A DNA stretch of 64,000 nt from Primorskyibacter flagellatus (GTDB taxonomy: Bacteria > Pseudomonadota > Alphaproteobacteria > Rhodobacterales > Rhodobacteraceae). The notes under the pieces are model-generated. The model was not told the origin of the DNA, did not search any database, and saw only the letters and a list, made by a program, of their open reading frames with translations. Location of the stretch: positions 62,001 through 126,000 of the forward strand of contig NZ_BMFJ01000001.1 of assembly GCF_014638275.1 (NCBI RefSeq), in the 5' to 3' direction. The translations under genes were made by a program, and so were the position numbers. Positions 27,352 through 35,545 of the stretch are shown here, piece by piece. Each line of letters begins with the position of its first letter. Position 1 is the stretch's first letter.

Positions 27352-28134
27352 ATGACCGACGCCGACATTGTACAGTACGACCTTGAAGGACCCGTTGCGA
27401 TCCTCACCCTCAACCGGCCGGAGAAGCGGAACGCCGTCAGCGACCGTCTGATCTCCGTGCTGGCCGAACAGGTGGCGCGGGCGCAGGCAGAGGCGAAGGC
27501 GGCGGTCATTTGCGGAAACGGCAAGCATTTCTGCGCCGGCCTGGACCTGGCGGAGCATGTGAAGCGGACGCCGATCGAGGGAGTGCATCACTCCCGTCTC
27601 TGGCACCGGGTGTTCGATCAGATCGAGGGCGGGACCATCCCCTTCTTCAGCGCGCTGCACGGCGCGGTGGTGGGCGGCGGGCTGGAGCTGGCGGCGGCGA
27701 CTCACATCCGGGTGGCGGATGCGACGACCTTCTTTGCGCTGCCCGAAGGGACGCGCGGGATTTTTGTCGGCGGCGGGGCGTCGGTCCGGGTCGGGCGGCT
27801 GGCGGGCGTTGCGCGGATGACCGACATGATGCTGACCGGGCGGACCGTATCGGCGGAACAGGGGGAGGCGTGGAACCTCTGCCAGTACGTCGTGGCGGAG
27901 GGAGAGGCGCGGCAGTTTGCCATCGACCTCGCGACCAAGGCGGCGCAGAATGCGGAAATGTCGAACTACGCCATCCTCCACGCGCTGCCCCGGATCGCCG
28001 ACATGGCGCGCGGGGACGGGCTGTTCATGGAAAGCTTCGTTGCCTCCATGACCCAGACCTCTCCGGAAGCGGAGGAGCGGCTGAACGCCTTTCTCAACAA
28101 GACCGCGGCGCGGCTGTCGCATCCTTCCTCATGA
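27352..28134 (+). CDS. Crotonase-family enoyl-CoA hydratase, probable hydroxycinnamoyl-CoA hydratase
   Basis: 260 residues. Start VAILTLNRPEKRNAVSD, oxyanion-hole region KHFCAGLDLAEH, then ALHGAVVGGGLELAAATHIRVAD and FFALPEGTRGIFVGGGASVRVGRLAG. Both catalytic glutamates of hydratases have counterparts (E112 in GGGLELA, E132 in LPEGTRG). It lacks the wording of the Fcs-linked hydratase-lyase (Ech/FCHL), so simple hydration or a different retro-aldol enzyme is possible. It opens the plus-strand operon and overlaps the MarR gene by ATGA. Confidence 0.82.
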   Translation: MTDADIVQYDLEGPVAILTLNRPEKRNAVSDRLISVLAEQVARAQAEAKAAVICGNGKHFCAGLDLAEHVKRTPIEGVHHSRLWHRVFDQIEGGTIPFFSALHGAVVGGGLELAAATHIRVADATTFFALPEGTRGIFVGGGASVRVGRLAGVARMTDMMLTGRTVSAEQGEAWNLCQYVVAEGEARQFAIDLATKAAQNAEMSNYAILHALPRIADMARGDGLFMESFVASMTQTSPEAEERLNAFLNKTAARLSHPSS

Positions 28135-28607
28135 GCCGGATGTCGCGTGAGGACCAGCCGGTGGCGGAGGTCGTGGACCTTGGTCCGCTGGCGTCCTCGC
28201 TCGGCTTCCTGTTCCGCATGGGGCAGATCGAGGTCTTCGACATGTTCTACGACACGGTCGGGCGGCTTGGCCTGAAACCGGGGGAATTTTCGGTGCTCTG
28301 GGCGGTGCATCTGAACCCCGGCGTGCGGCAGGGCGCGGTGGCGGAGACGCTGCGCATCAAGCCCGCGCACATGACCAAGCTGATCCGCAGTTTCGAGAGC
28401 CAGGGGCTGATCGCGCGGCACATTCCGGCCGAGGACCGGCGCGGGATCGAACTGCGGCTCACCGACCTGGGAGAGGCCTTCGTGAACGACAACGCGCAGG
28501 CCTTCTTCAGCTATGCCCGGCAGGAGGCCAACCGGCTTACGCCCGAGGAGGCGGCGCAGCTGATCGCCCTGCTGCAGAAATTCACCCGTCTGGGAGGGAC
28601 GCCATGA
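28131..28607 (+). CDS. MarR-family regulator of the hydroxycinnamate cluster
   Basis: 158 residues. Winged helix: LKPGEFSVLWAVHLNPGVRQGAVAETLRIKPAHMTKLIRSFESQGLIARHIPAEDRRGIELRLTDLG. An alternative ATG is three codons in. It sits between crotonase and amidohydrolase genes with 4-base overlaps on both sides. Family relatives in ferulate and p-coumarate clusters repress ligase/hydratase genes and release DNA on binding the CoA ester; the symmetric element at 27287-27322 is the likely target. Local role is inference. Confidence 0.85.
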   Translation: MSRMSREDQPVAEVVDLGPLASSLGFLFRMGQIEVFDMFYDTVGRLGLKPGEFSVLWAVHLNPGVRQGAVAETLRIKPAHMTKLIRSFESQGLIARHIPAEDRRGIELRLTDLGEAFVNDNAQAFFSYARQEANRLTPEEAAQLIALLQKFTRLGGTP

Positions 28608-29482
28608 ACTTTGACGATCTGATCGCCATCGACATCCACACCCATGCCGAGGAGCCCTGCTGCACGCATCGCGACGACGGCTACAACGAATTCCAGGCCG
28701 GGATGGCGAAGTATTTCAGGAACCCCGCCGGGGCGGAGGGGATGCTGCCGACGGTGCCGCAGACCGCCGAATACTTCCGCGAACGCAAGATCGGCGCGGT
28801 GATCTTTCCGGTGGATGCGGAGCGGGAGACCGGGTTCCGGCGCTACAGGAACGAAGAGGTGGCCGAGATCGCGGCGGAAAACTCCGACATCCTGATCCCG
28901 TTTGCCTCCATCGACCCGTGGAAGGGCAAGATCGGCGTGCGCGAGGCGCGGCGGCTGATCGAGGATTTCGGCATCCGCGGGTTCAAGTTCCACCCGACCA
29001 TGCAGGGGTTCTATCCGAACGACCGCATGGCCTATCCCCTGTACGAGGTGATTCAGGAGGCGGGCTGCATCGCGCTGTTCCACACCGGACAGACCGGGGT
29101 CGGGTCGGGGATGCGCGGCGGCATGGGCATGCGGCTGAAGTATTCGCATCCGATGTATCTTGATGACGTGGCGGTGGATTTCCCGGACCTGAAGATCATC
29201 CTCGCGCATCCCTCCTTCCCCTGGCAGGAAGAGGCGCTGTCGGTCGCGACGCACAAGCCGAACGTCTATATCGACATGTCCGGCTGGTCGCCGAAGTATT
29301 TCCCGCCGATTCTCGTGCAGTACGCGAATTCGATCCTGAAGAAGAAGATGCTGTTCGGGTCGGACTGGCCCGCGATCACGCCCGACCGCTGGCTGGCGGA
29401 TTTCGAGAAGATCGACATCAAGGACGAGGTTCGGCCGCTGATCCTGAAGGAAAACGCCATGCGGATCCTCGGCGCGGCCTGA
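28604..29482 (+). CDS. Amidohydrolase-2 family (ACMSD/LigW-like) hydrolase or decarboxylase
   Basis: 292 residues. TIM-barrel metal motifs: IAIDIHTHAEEP at the N-terminus (H-x-H), GFKFHPTMQGFYPND, LFHTGQTGVG, IILAHPSFPWQEEAL and LFGSDWPAITPDRWL (final aspartate). This is the amidohydrolase-related family of ACMSD, gamma-resorcylate decarboxylase and several hydrolases. Relatives accompany feruloyl-CoA synthetase and MarR genes in alphaproteobacteria; what they act on is not settled. Overlaps the MarR gene by ATGA and is the last gene of the operon. Confidence 0.83.
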   Translation: MNFDDLIAIDIHTHAEEPCCTHRDDGYNEFQAGMAKYFRNPAGAEGMLPTVPQTAEYFRERKIGAVIFPVDAERETGFRRYRNEEVAEIAAENSDILIPFASIDPWKGKIGVREARRLIEDFGIRGFKFHPTMQGFYPNDRMAYPLYEVIQEAGCIALFHTGQTGVGSGMRGGMGMRLKYSHPMYLDDVAVDFPDLKIILAHPSFPWQEEALSVATHKPNVYIDMSGWSPKYFPPILVQYANSILKKKMLFGSDWPAITPDRWLADFEKIDIKDEVRPLILKENAMRILGAA

Positions 29483-29514
29483 GGGGGCGTTTCGGACGGC
29501 ATGAGCGGCGGGAG

Positions 29515-29537
29515 ATCCTCGGGTCGAGCCCGAGGAT
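29515..29537. repeat. Hairpin repeat, copy 1
   Basis: ATCCTCGGG (29515-29523) pairs with CCCGAGGAT (29529-29537). The flanks GGAG before and GACGG after are shared with copy 2 at 29663-29685, in the same orientation, 148 bases away. Confidence 0.65.
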
Positions 29538-29662
29538 GACGGGGTGCCGTAGTTTGCGGTCATTGCGGTGATTGGTGCGGCCGCGTGGTGATCGGGAAGG
29601 TGTTCCGTTGCGTTTGGACGGGCGCTGCGCTCTCTTCGGGCGTTGGCGCTTTGGGGTGGGAG

Positions 29663-29685
29663 ATCCTCGGATCAAGTCCGAGGAT
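29663..29685. repeat. Hairpin repeat, copy 2
   Basis: ATCCTCGGA (29663-29671) pairs with TCCGAGGAT (29677-29685). Compared with copy 1 the innermost pair changed from G-C to A-T on both sides, so pairing is kept. Same flanks and orientation as copy 1. Confidence 0.65.
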
Positions 29686-29844
29686 GACGGTGCGCTATTG
29701 GCGGGGGCATCGCTGACCCAAGTGGCCGGAGTGCGACGCGGCTCCCGCTCCCCCGTGGGGGAGAGGGGTGGGGTGAGGGGGCTCCGCGGTCGACCTTCGA
29801 AGGGTCAACCTGCTTTGTAAGTTGAGTCACGCAGGCTAATGTGT

Positions 29845-29872
29845 CATGACCTTATCCGCGGATAAGGTCATG
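29845..29872. repeat. 28-base perfect palindrome
   Basis: The half CATGACCTTATCCG (29845-29858) is followed directly by its exact reverse complement (29859-29872), with no loop. AT-rich sequence follows (TTAATATTCGTTAA). It lies 53 bases past the acuI stop on the minus strand. It may be a terminator cruciform, a dimeric-protein site or a recombination site; sequence alone does not decide. Confidence 0.7.
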
Positions 29873-29924
29873 TTAATATTCGTTAATTTCAGTACGGACA
29901 GGAGCGTCTGGAACCTCTGTCCTG

Positions 29925-30920
29925 TCAGTCCACGGCAAAGACAAGGCGGCCGCGCACCTTGCCGGCGATGAGGTCGGGCGCGATCTCGGCGACCTTGCGG
30001 ATGTCGCCTTCGGTGGTGATCTCGGCCAGCTTGGCGCGGTCGAGGTGCTGGTCCAGCAGGTTCCAGGCCGCTTCGCGCCGCGCCTTCGGGGCCATCACCG
30101 AATCCACCCCGGCGAGGGTCACGCCGCGCAGGATGAAGGGCATCACGGTCGCGGGCAGGTCGAAGCCCTGGGCAAGACCGCAGGCCGCGACGGTACCGTC
30201 GTATTTCATTTTCGACAGAACGTTCGCCAATGTGGTCGAGCCGACGGAATCCACCGCCCCGGCATAGAGTTCCTTGTCCAGCGGGCGGCCCTTTTCGGAG
30301 AGCGTGTTGCGGTCGACGATTTCGGTCGCGCCGAGGGATTTGAGGTAGGGTTCCTCGTCCGTCCGGCCGGTGGAGGCGGCGACGGTGTAGCCGAGCGAGG
30401 CGAGAAGCGAGATCGCGAAGGAGCCGACGCCGCCGGAGGCGCCGGTGACCAGGACGGTGCCGCTGTCCGGGGTCACGCCGGCCTGTTGCAGGCGCAGGAC
30501 GCAGAGCGCGGCGGTGTAGCCCGCGGTGCCGATGGCCATGCATTCGGCCCCGGTCAGCCCGTCGGGCTTCTTCAGCAGCCAGTCGGATTTCATGCGGGCA
30601 TACTGCGCGTAGCCGCCCCAGTGAACTTCCCCCACGCCCCAGCCGTTCATGATGACCTCGTCCCCGACGGCGAAGTCGGGGGAGGAGGAGGCGGTGACCT
30701 CTCCGGCGATGTCGATGCCGGGGACCATGGGAAAGCGGCGGACGACGGGGCTTTTGCCGGTGATGGCGAGCGCGTCCTTGTAGTTCATCGTGGTGTGGCG
30801 GACGCGGAGGGTGACGTCGCCTTCGGGCAGGTCGTCTGCCGAGACGGTGGTCCAGCTTCCGCCCTGTTCCTTCGTGTCCTCGTTCCGGGTGATGAGATAG
30901 GCGTCGAATGTGTCGGCCAT
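29925..30920 (-). CDS. acuI: Acrylyl-CoA reductase-type MDR oxidoreductase (AcuI/YhdH family)
   Basis: 331 residues, zinc-free medium-chain dehydrogenase. Family marks: TTMNYKDALAITGKSPVVRRFPMVPGIDIAGEV, GWGVGEVHWGGYAQYARM, GTAGYTAALCV, cofactor loop VLVTGASGGVGSFAISLLASLGY with STGR (NADPH phosphate contact) and DSVGSTTLANVLSKMKYDGTVAACGLAQG. AcuI reduces acryloyl-CoA to propionyl-CoA with NADPH, a step of DMSP and 3-hydroxypropionate use and acrylate detoxification. AGGAGG stands five bases before the ATG. No dimethylsulfoniopropionate lyase or acuR is in the window, so it stands alone here. Confidence 0.85.
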   Translation of the reverse strand: MADTFDAYLITRNEDTKEQGGSWTTVSADDLPEGDVTLRVRHTTMNYKDALAITGKSPVVRRFPMVPGIDIAGEVTASSSPDFAVGDEVIMNGWGVGEVHWGGYAQYARMKSDWLLKKPDGLTGAECMAIGTAGYTAALCVLRLQQAGVTPDSGTVLVTGASGGVGSFAISLLASLGYTVAASTGRTDEEPYLKSLGATEIVDRNTLSEKGRPLDKELYAGAVDSVGSTTLANVLSKMKYDGTVAACGLAQGFDLPATVMPFILRGVTLAGVDSVMAPKARREAAWNLLDQHLDRAKLAEITTEGDIRKVAEIAPDLIAGKVRGRLVFAVD

Positions 30921-31074
30921 GGGGTCCTCCTGATGCTTTGGGTCTGGTTACCCCGAGGGCGGGGCCGGGTCGAGTCCGGGCGGGTGCGCTCCTATTTAAC
31001 TCATGTGTGAAATAATTGCTTTGTGGCTGGCGGAGGCGGGCGTAGCCTTCCCCCCGAGTCGGGAGGGTGCCGTG

Positions 31075-32226
31075 ATGCGGGATATCAGGTTACTGGTCGG
31101 AACCACCAAGGGGGCGTTCCTGATCGACGGGGATGCGGGCCGGTCGGGCTGGCGTGTCCGGGGGCCGTTCTGCGACGGCTGGACGATCAACCACATGGCC
31201 GGGGATGCGGAGAGCGGGACGATCTGGGCGGCGGGCGGCGGCGACTGGACCGGGGCGGGCGTCTGGCGGTCGGAGGATGACGGGGCAAGCTGGGTGCTGG
31301 CCAAGCTGTCAAGGGGGCAGATGGACGAGTGGGCGGCGCAGGACCCTGGGTTTGCCGAGATGATCGGCTGGACGGACGGGCCGGTGCCGTTCGACGACAT
31401 TTCGCAGGTCTGGTCGGTGTGTGCGGCGCCGGGGGTGGTTTATGCCGGGACGAAGCCCGCGAGCCTGCTGGAGAGCCGGGACGGGGGCGTGAGCTGGGCG
31501 CGGGTGGAGGGGCTGACGGATCACCCCTCGCGCGAGAGCTGGGAGCCGGGGGGGGCGGGGCTGGTGCTGCACACCATCGTGCGGAGCCCGGAGGATCCGG
31601 GGAAGCTGTGGGTCGGGATTTCGGCGGCCGGGGTTTTCGCGACGGAGGATGGTGGCGCGACCTGGGAACGGAGAAACCGTGTTGGCAACGCCGGGGCCTG
31701 TGCGGATCACCACCACCCGGCGGGGCCGGAGGGGGGCGAGATCGGGCATTGCGTGCACAACATGGTGCGGGCTCCGGGCGGGGGCGATGTGATGTATCAG
31801 CAGAACCATCACGGGGTCTGGCGGTCCAACGACGGCGGGCGGTCGTGGGATGACGTGACGGCGGGGCTGCCGTCGACCTTCGGGTTTCCGCTGCAGGTGC
31901 ATCCGCGCGATCCGCAGGTGCTCTGGACCCTGCCGCTGAACGGGGACATGGCGGGACGGTTCCCGCCGGATGCGAAGGCGGCGGTCTGGCGGTCGCGGGA
32001 CGGCGGGCAGAGCTGGGAGGACCTGCGGGAGGGGCTGCCGCAGGTATCGTGCTATTTCACCGTGCTCCGGCAGGCGATGACCGGGGACCGGCAGGACCCG
32101 GCGGGGGTCTATTTCGGCACCAACAGTGGGTCGGTCTTTGCCAGCCGGGACGAGGGCGACACATGGGAGGAGATCGCGCGCCACCTGCCGACCGTGCTGT
32201 CGGTGGAGGTGCTGGAGCGGGCGTGA
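31075..32226 (+). CDS. Asp-box (BNR/sialidase-like) beta-propeller protein
   Basis: 383 residues. Six Asp-box motifs spaced along the chain: WRSEDDGASW, ESRDGGVSW, ATEDGGATW, WRSNDGGRSW, WRSRDGGQSW and ASRDEGDTW. This indicates a sialidase/sortilin-type propeller. No signal peptide or catalytic sialidase residues are recognisable, so a cytoplasmic or accessory role is likely. GGGAGGG is 7 bases before the ATG, which supports this start over the earlier in-frame ATG at 31003. It is followed 71 bases on by the FAD hydroxylase gene in the same direction. Function unknown. Confidence 0.75.
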   Translation: MRDIRLLVGTTKGAFLIDGDAGRSGWRVRGPFCDGWTINHMAGDAESGTIWAAGGGDWTGAGVWRSEDDGASWVLAKLSRGQMDEWAAQDPGFAEMIGWTDGPVPFDDISQVWSVCAAPGVVYAGTKPASLLESRDGGVSWARVEGLTDHPSRESWEPGGAGLVLHTIVRSPEDPGKLWVGISAAGVFATEDGGATWERRNRVGNAGACADHHHPAGPEGGEIGHCVHNMVRAPGGGDVMYQQNHHGVWRSNDGGRSWDDVTAGLPSTFGFPLQVHPRDPQVLWTLPLNGDMAGRFPPDAKAAVWRSRDGGQSWEDLREGLPQVSCYFTVLRQAMTGDRQDPAGVYFGTNSGSVFASRDEGDTWEEIARHLPTVLSVEVLERA

Positions 32227-32297
32227 CGCTCTGACCGCTGGCGGGAGGCGCGCCGGGATTGCTAAGCTGCGGCGGGACGATCGGAGGAGGCCCCGCC

Positions 32298-34166
32298 ATG
32301 CAGTATCATCAGGACGGGTTCCGGCCCGGCAATCCGGACGACCATCCCGCGGCAGAGGGGCGGTCGGTCGGTGCGCCGCTGCCCGATGAGGTCGACGTGC
32401 TGATCGTGGGGTCAGGGCCGGCGGGGCTGACGCTGGCGGCCTATCTCTCGGGCTTTCCCGACATCGTGACGCGGGTGGTCGAGCGGCGCGAGGGGCCGCT
32501 GGAGAAGGGACAGGCGGACGGGATTTCCTGCCGGTCGATGGAGATGTTCGAGGCCTTCGGGTTCGCCGACACGGTGATGCGGCAGGGTTACTGGGTGAAC
32601 GAGACGGTGTTCTGGCGGCCCGACCCGGCGGATCCGTCGCACATCGCGCGCAACGGACGGGTGCAGGACGTGGAGGACGGGCTGTCCGAGATGCCGCACA
32701 TGATCCTGAATCAGGCGCGGGTGCATGATCTGTATCTTGACGTGATGCGGCGGTCCCCGTCCCGGCTGGTGCCGGATTACGGGCTGACGATGACGGGGCT
32801 TTCAGTGGGAGAGGGGGAGCATCCGGTCGAGGTGACGCTGGAGCGGGCGGACGGGTCCCCGGGCACGGTGCGGGCGAAGTATGTCGTCGGCTGCGACGGG
32901 GCGCGCAGCTCGGTGCGGCAGGCGATCGGGCGGAAGCTGGTCGGCGAGGCCGCGAACCATGCCTGGGGCGTGATGGACGTGCTCGCCGTCACCGATTTCC
33001 CGGACGTGCGCTTCAAGGCGCTGATCCAGTCGGCGGGGGAGGGGAATATCCTCATCATCCCGCGCGAGGGCGGGTATCTGATCCGGCTTTACATCGAGAT
33101 CGACAAGCTGAAGGAGGGCGAGCGGGTCGCCGCGCGGGGCATCGACGTGTCGGACCTGATCGCGGCGGCGGGTCGGATCCTGAAGCCCTACAGCTTTGAC
33201 GTCAGGCACGTGGTCTGGTGGTCGGTCTACGAGATCGGGCAGCGGCTGACGGACAAGTTCGACGATGTGACGGAGGCGGGACAGGTGCCGCGCGTCTTCA
33301 TCGCCGGGGACGCCTGCCACACCCACAGTCCGAAGGCGGGGCAGGGGATGAATGTTTCCATGGGGGATGCGTTCAACCTCGGCTGGAAGCTGGTGTCCGT
33401 GCTGGGCGGGCGGATGGGCCCGGAGGTGCTGCATTCCTATTCGGAGGAACGGCGGGCGGTGGCGCAGGACCTGATCGATTTCGACCGGGAGTGGGCGCGG
33501 ATCATGAGCGAGCGTCCGGCCAATGCCTCGGCGTCGGGTGACCCGGAGATGCAGCGGCATTTCATAGAACACGGGCGCTATACCGCCGGGATGTCGGTGA
33601 CCTATGCGCCTTCGGTCCTGATCGCGGGGGCGGAGGGGCAGGCGCTGGCGCCGGGGTTCGACGTGGGCACGCGCTTCCATTCGGCACCGGTCGTGCGGCT
33701 GGCGGATGCGAAGCGGATGGAACTGGGGCATGTGCTCCGGGCAGATGCGCGCTGGCGGCTGTTTGCCTTTGCGCCCGAAGGGGAGGCCGGTCTGCGCCGC
33801 ATCGTGGACCTGTGCCGGGCGCTGGAGGCTCCGGGCGGGCTGATCCGGCGGTATCCGGGGCCGGAGGTGGATTCGGTCTTCGATCTGCGGGCGGTTTTTC
33901 CTGCGGACCCGCATACGATGTCGCCGTCGGCGCTGCCCGGGTTGCTGCTGCCGGAGAAGGGGCGGTTCGGGCTGGTGGACTACGAGAAGGTATTCTGCGC
34001 GTTGCCGGAGCCCGAGGCCGATATCTATGCGCTGCGAGGGGTCAGCCGAATGGAGGGGGCGCTGGTTGTGGTGCGGCCGGATCAGTATGTCGCCGGGGTG
34101 ATGGCGCTGGAGGACGTGGCGCGGCTGGAGGGGTTCTTTGACAAGGTGATGATCGGGGGCACTTAG
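32298..34166 (+). CDS. FAD-dependent aromatic hydroxylase (phenol 2-monooxygenase / 3-hydroxybenzoate 4-monooxygenase type)
   Basis: 622 residues. FAD fold DVLIVGSGPAGLTLAAYL (G38-x-G40-x-x-G43), the DG motif VVGCDGARSSVRQ, and the GD motif VFIAGDACHTHSPKAGQGMN. The long C-terminal part (about 440-620) is the thioredoxin-like dimerisation domain of the phenol hydroxylase subgroup. GGAGGAGG precedes the ATG. Predicted reaction: NAD(P)H- and O2-dependent ring hydroxylation of a phenolic acid in the cytoplasm, giving a catechol for ring cleavage. The exact ring substrate is inferred from family only; no ring-cleavage gene is present in the window. Confidence 0.83.
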   Translation: MQYHQDGFRPGNPDDHPAAEGRSVGAPLPDEVDVLIVGSGPAGLTLAAYLSGFPDIVTRVVERREGPLEKGQADGISCRSMEMFEAFGFADTVMRQGYWVNETVFWRPDPADPSHIARNGRVQDVEDGLSEMPHMILNQARVHDLYLDVMRRSPSRLVPDYGLTMTGLSVGEGEHPVEVTLERADGSPGTVRAKYVVGCDGARSSVRQAIGRKLVGEAANHAWGVMDVLAVTDFPDVRFKALIQSAGEGNILIIPREGGYLIRLYIEIDKLKEGERVAARGIDVSDLIAAAGRILKPYSFDVRHVVWWSVYEIGQRLTDKFDDVTEAGQVPRVFIAGDACHTHSPKAGQGMNVSMGDAFNLGWKLVSVLGGRMGPEVLHSYSEERRAVAQDLIDFDREWARIMSERPANASASGDPEMQRHFIEHGRYTAGMSVTYAPSVLIAGAEGQALAPGFDVGTRFHSAPVVRLADAKRMELGHVLRADARWRLFAFAPEGEAGLRRIVDLCRALEAPGGLIRRYPGPEVDSVFDLRAVFPADPHTMSPSALPGLLLPEKGRFGLVDYEKVFCALPEPEADIYALRGVSRMEGALVVVRPDQYVAGVMALEDVARLEGFFDKVMIGGT

Positions 34167-34201
34167 TTGCCTGTGCGATCATGGGTGCCCGGTGGCCGGC
34201 C

Positions 34202-34238
34202 GGGCTGCGCCGACCTGCCACTTGAGGCGGCGCAGCCC
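34202..34238. terminator. Hairpin between convergent hydroxylase and opgC genes
   Basis: GGGCTGCGCCG (34202-34212) pairs perfectly with CGGCGCAGCCC (34228-34238), loop 15 bases. It lies in the 134-base gap between the two gene ends. No U-run. Probable bidirectional stop. Confidence 0.55.
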
Positions 34239-34300
34239 TCGCTGAAGAGTATTTCAGACAGGCCCGTACAACTTTCGTCGACTTAGGGCGCGTTCGGGCT

Positions 34301-35545
34301 TCAGACCCGGACCCTGGCCGTTTCCTGCATCGACACCGGCATGGGCGCCCGAGACCCTTCGCGTGCCGTGGCCTTCGCGCGGCGCTTGCCGTCCTCGGCG
34401 ATCCAGGCGGCGAGGCACATCAGGGCGATGCCGACCGGAGTGGGCAGCCAGAGCGGCCATGTGGCCTCGGGGAAACCGAGCATCAGGACCTGGCCGGTGA
34501 GGGCCAGCACCGTGCCGGAGGCGAAGACCAGCAGGCCCTGACGGCCGAGCAGGCGGAGCGGCTCACCCCATTTGTGCGCCGACAGGCTGCGGACGGAGGG
34601 CAGACAGGAGATCACGTAGAACAGCGCCAGAACGTGCAGCACGCGGGGCAGCCCGAGGTCGGTCTTGTTCTGGGTGAAGAAGATCGACGGCAGGCCGTGG
34701 TTGTCGAGCCACCACATCCCGTAGTTCATCATCTGCCCGAAGGGCGGGATCAGGCGCCAGGCGGCGGCAAGGACCAGCCAGCCCAGGGCGACGAAGAACA
34801 GCGTGCGGTTGACCGGGACCAGCCGTTCCCCGCGCCGCATGGCAAGGCCGCAGAGCAGGCCGATGACGAAGATCAGCTGCCAGGAGAGGGGGTTGAAGAA
34901 CCAGACGCCTCCGTTCGGCCAGTTGGGCAGGTTCAGCGCGAAGGTCCCGGCGCAGAACCAGAGCGTGACGGAGCCGGCGAGCAGGACCATGGGCCTCCAC
35001 AGGGCGATCAGCACGGCGGCGGGGGCGATGAGCAGCAGCAGCGAGTAGACCGGCAGGATGTTCACGTAACCGATCTGGTGGCCGAGGGTGGCGATGCCGA
35101 AGATCACCTCTTCCGGGTTGTCGTAGACGGCGCGCAGGTTGTGCATGTTCAGCAGTTCGGGATTGCCGAGCCAGTCCGCGCCGCCGGCAAAGATCGCCAC
35201 GGCCCAGAGGGTGAGGAACAGGTGCACGAGGTAGAGTGTCCAGGCGCGTTTCCAGACCGGCGCGACGGCAGGCCAGAGGCCGTTCTTCGCGCGCTGTTCG
35301 GGCAGGAAGCGCCCGGCATAGGCGAGGCCGACGGCGACGCCGGAGAGGATGTAGAAGGCTTCGGCCGCGTCGGAGAAACCGAAGTTGCGGTAGGTGATCG
35401 CCTCGTAGGGATTGCCCGGCATGTGGTCGATCAGGATCATCACCAAGGCGAGGCCGCGCAGCAGGTCGATGCGCGGATCGCGGACCTTGGGCTTCGACTC
35501 GGGCTTGGCCGGGAAGGGCAGAAGTCTGGGTTCAGGCCGCGACAT
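34301..35545 (-). CDS. opgC: OpgC, membrane acyltransferase for periplasmic glucans
   Basis: 414 residues with about ten membrane segments. The start RDPRIDLLRGLALVMILIDHMPGNP is the signature of OpgC/acyltransferase-3-like proteins (catalytic-region histidine in IDHMP), followed by YRNFGFSDAAEAFYILSGVAVGLAY. In R. sphaeroides OpgC adds succinyl groups to osmoregulated periplasmic glucans. Its start overlaps the end of opgH by 14 bases, so it is the last gene of the opgGIH-opgC operon. Confidence 0.88.
   Translation of the reverse strand: MSRPEPRLLPFPAKPESKPKVRDPRIDLLRGLALVMILIDHMPGNPYEAITYRNFGFSDAAEAFYILSGVAVGLAYAGRFLPEQRAKNGLWPAVAPVWKRAWTLYLVHLFLTLWAVAIFAGGADWLGNPELLNMHNLRAVYDNPEEVIFGIATLGHQIGYVNILPVYSLLLLIAPAAVLIALWRPMVLLAGSVTLWFCAGTFALNLPNWPNGGVWFFNPLSWQLIFVIGLLCGLAMRRGERLVPVNRTLFFVALGWLVLAAAWRLIPPFGQMMNYGMWWLDNHGLPSIFFTQNKTDLGLPRVLHVLALFYVISCLPSVRSLSAHKWGEPLRLLGRQGLLVFASGTVLALTGQVLMLGFPEATWPLWLPTPVGIALMCLAAWIAEDGKRRAKATAREGSRAPMPVSMQETARVRV

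Larger units (their letters stand above)
29483..29924. other. 442-base spacer with several hairpin repeats and no gene
   Basis: Between the amidohydrolase gene and the end of the convergent acuI gene. It holds two copies of a 23-base hairpin repeat (29515 and 29663), a CTCCCCC-GT-GGGGGAG hairpin (29748-29763) followed by a G-rich run, and a 28-base perfect palindrome (29845-29872) in an AT-rich stretch. Short reading frames here lack ribosome sites or family features; I see no coding region. Confidence 0.6.

Noticed and set aside
27352..28134. Calling the crotonase a feruloyl-CoA hydratase-lyase (Ech)
   Set aside because: Expected Ech wording around the active site is absent; only the general crotonase motifs and both glutamates are seen.
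29845..29872. dif/XerCD recombination site
   Set aside because: The length (28) fits, but a dif site has two different arms around a 6-base centre, while this is a fully symmetric palindrome without recognisable XerC/XerD arms.
34167..34300. Insertion-sequence remnant in the spacer after the hydroxylase
   Set aside because: Only a hairpin is visible; no transposase fragment or target duplication.
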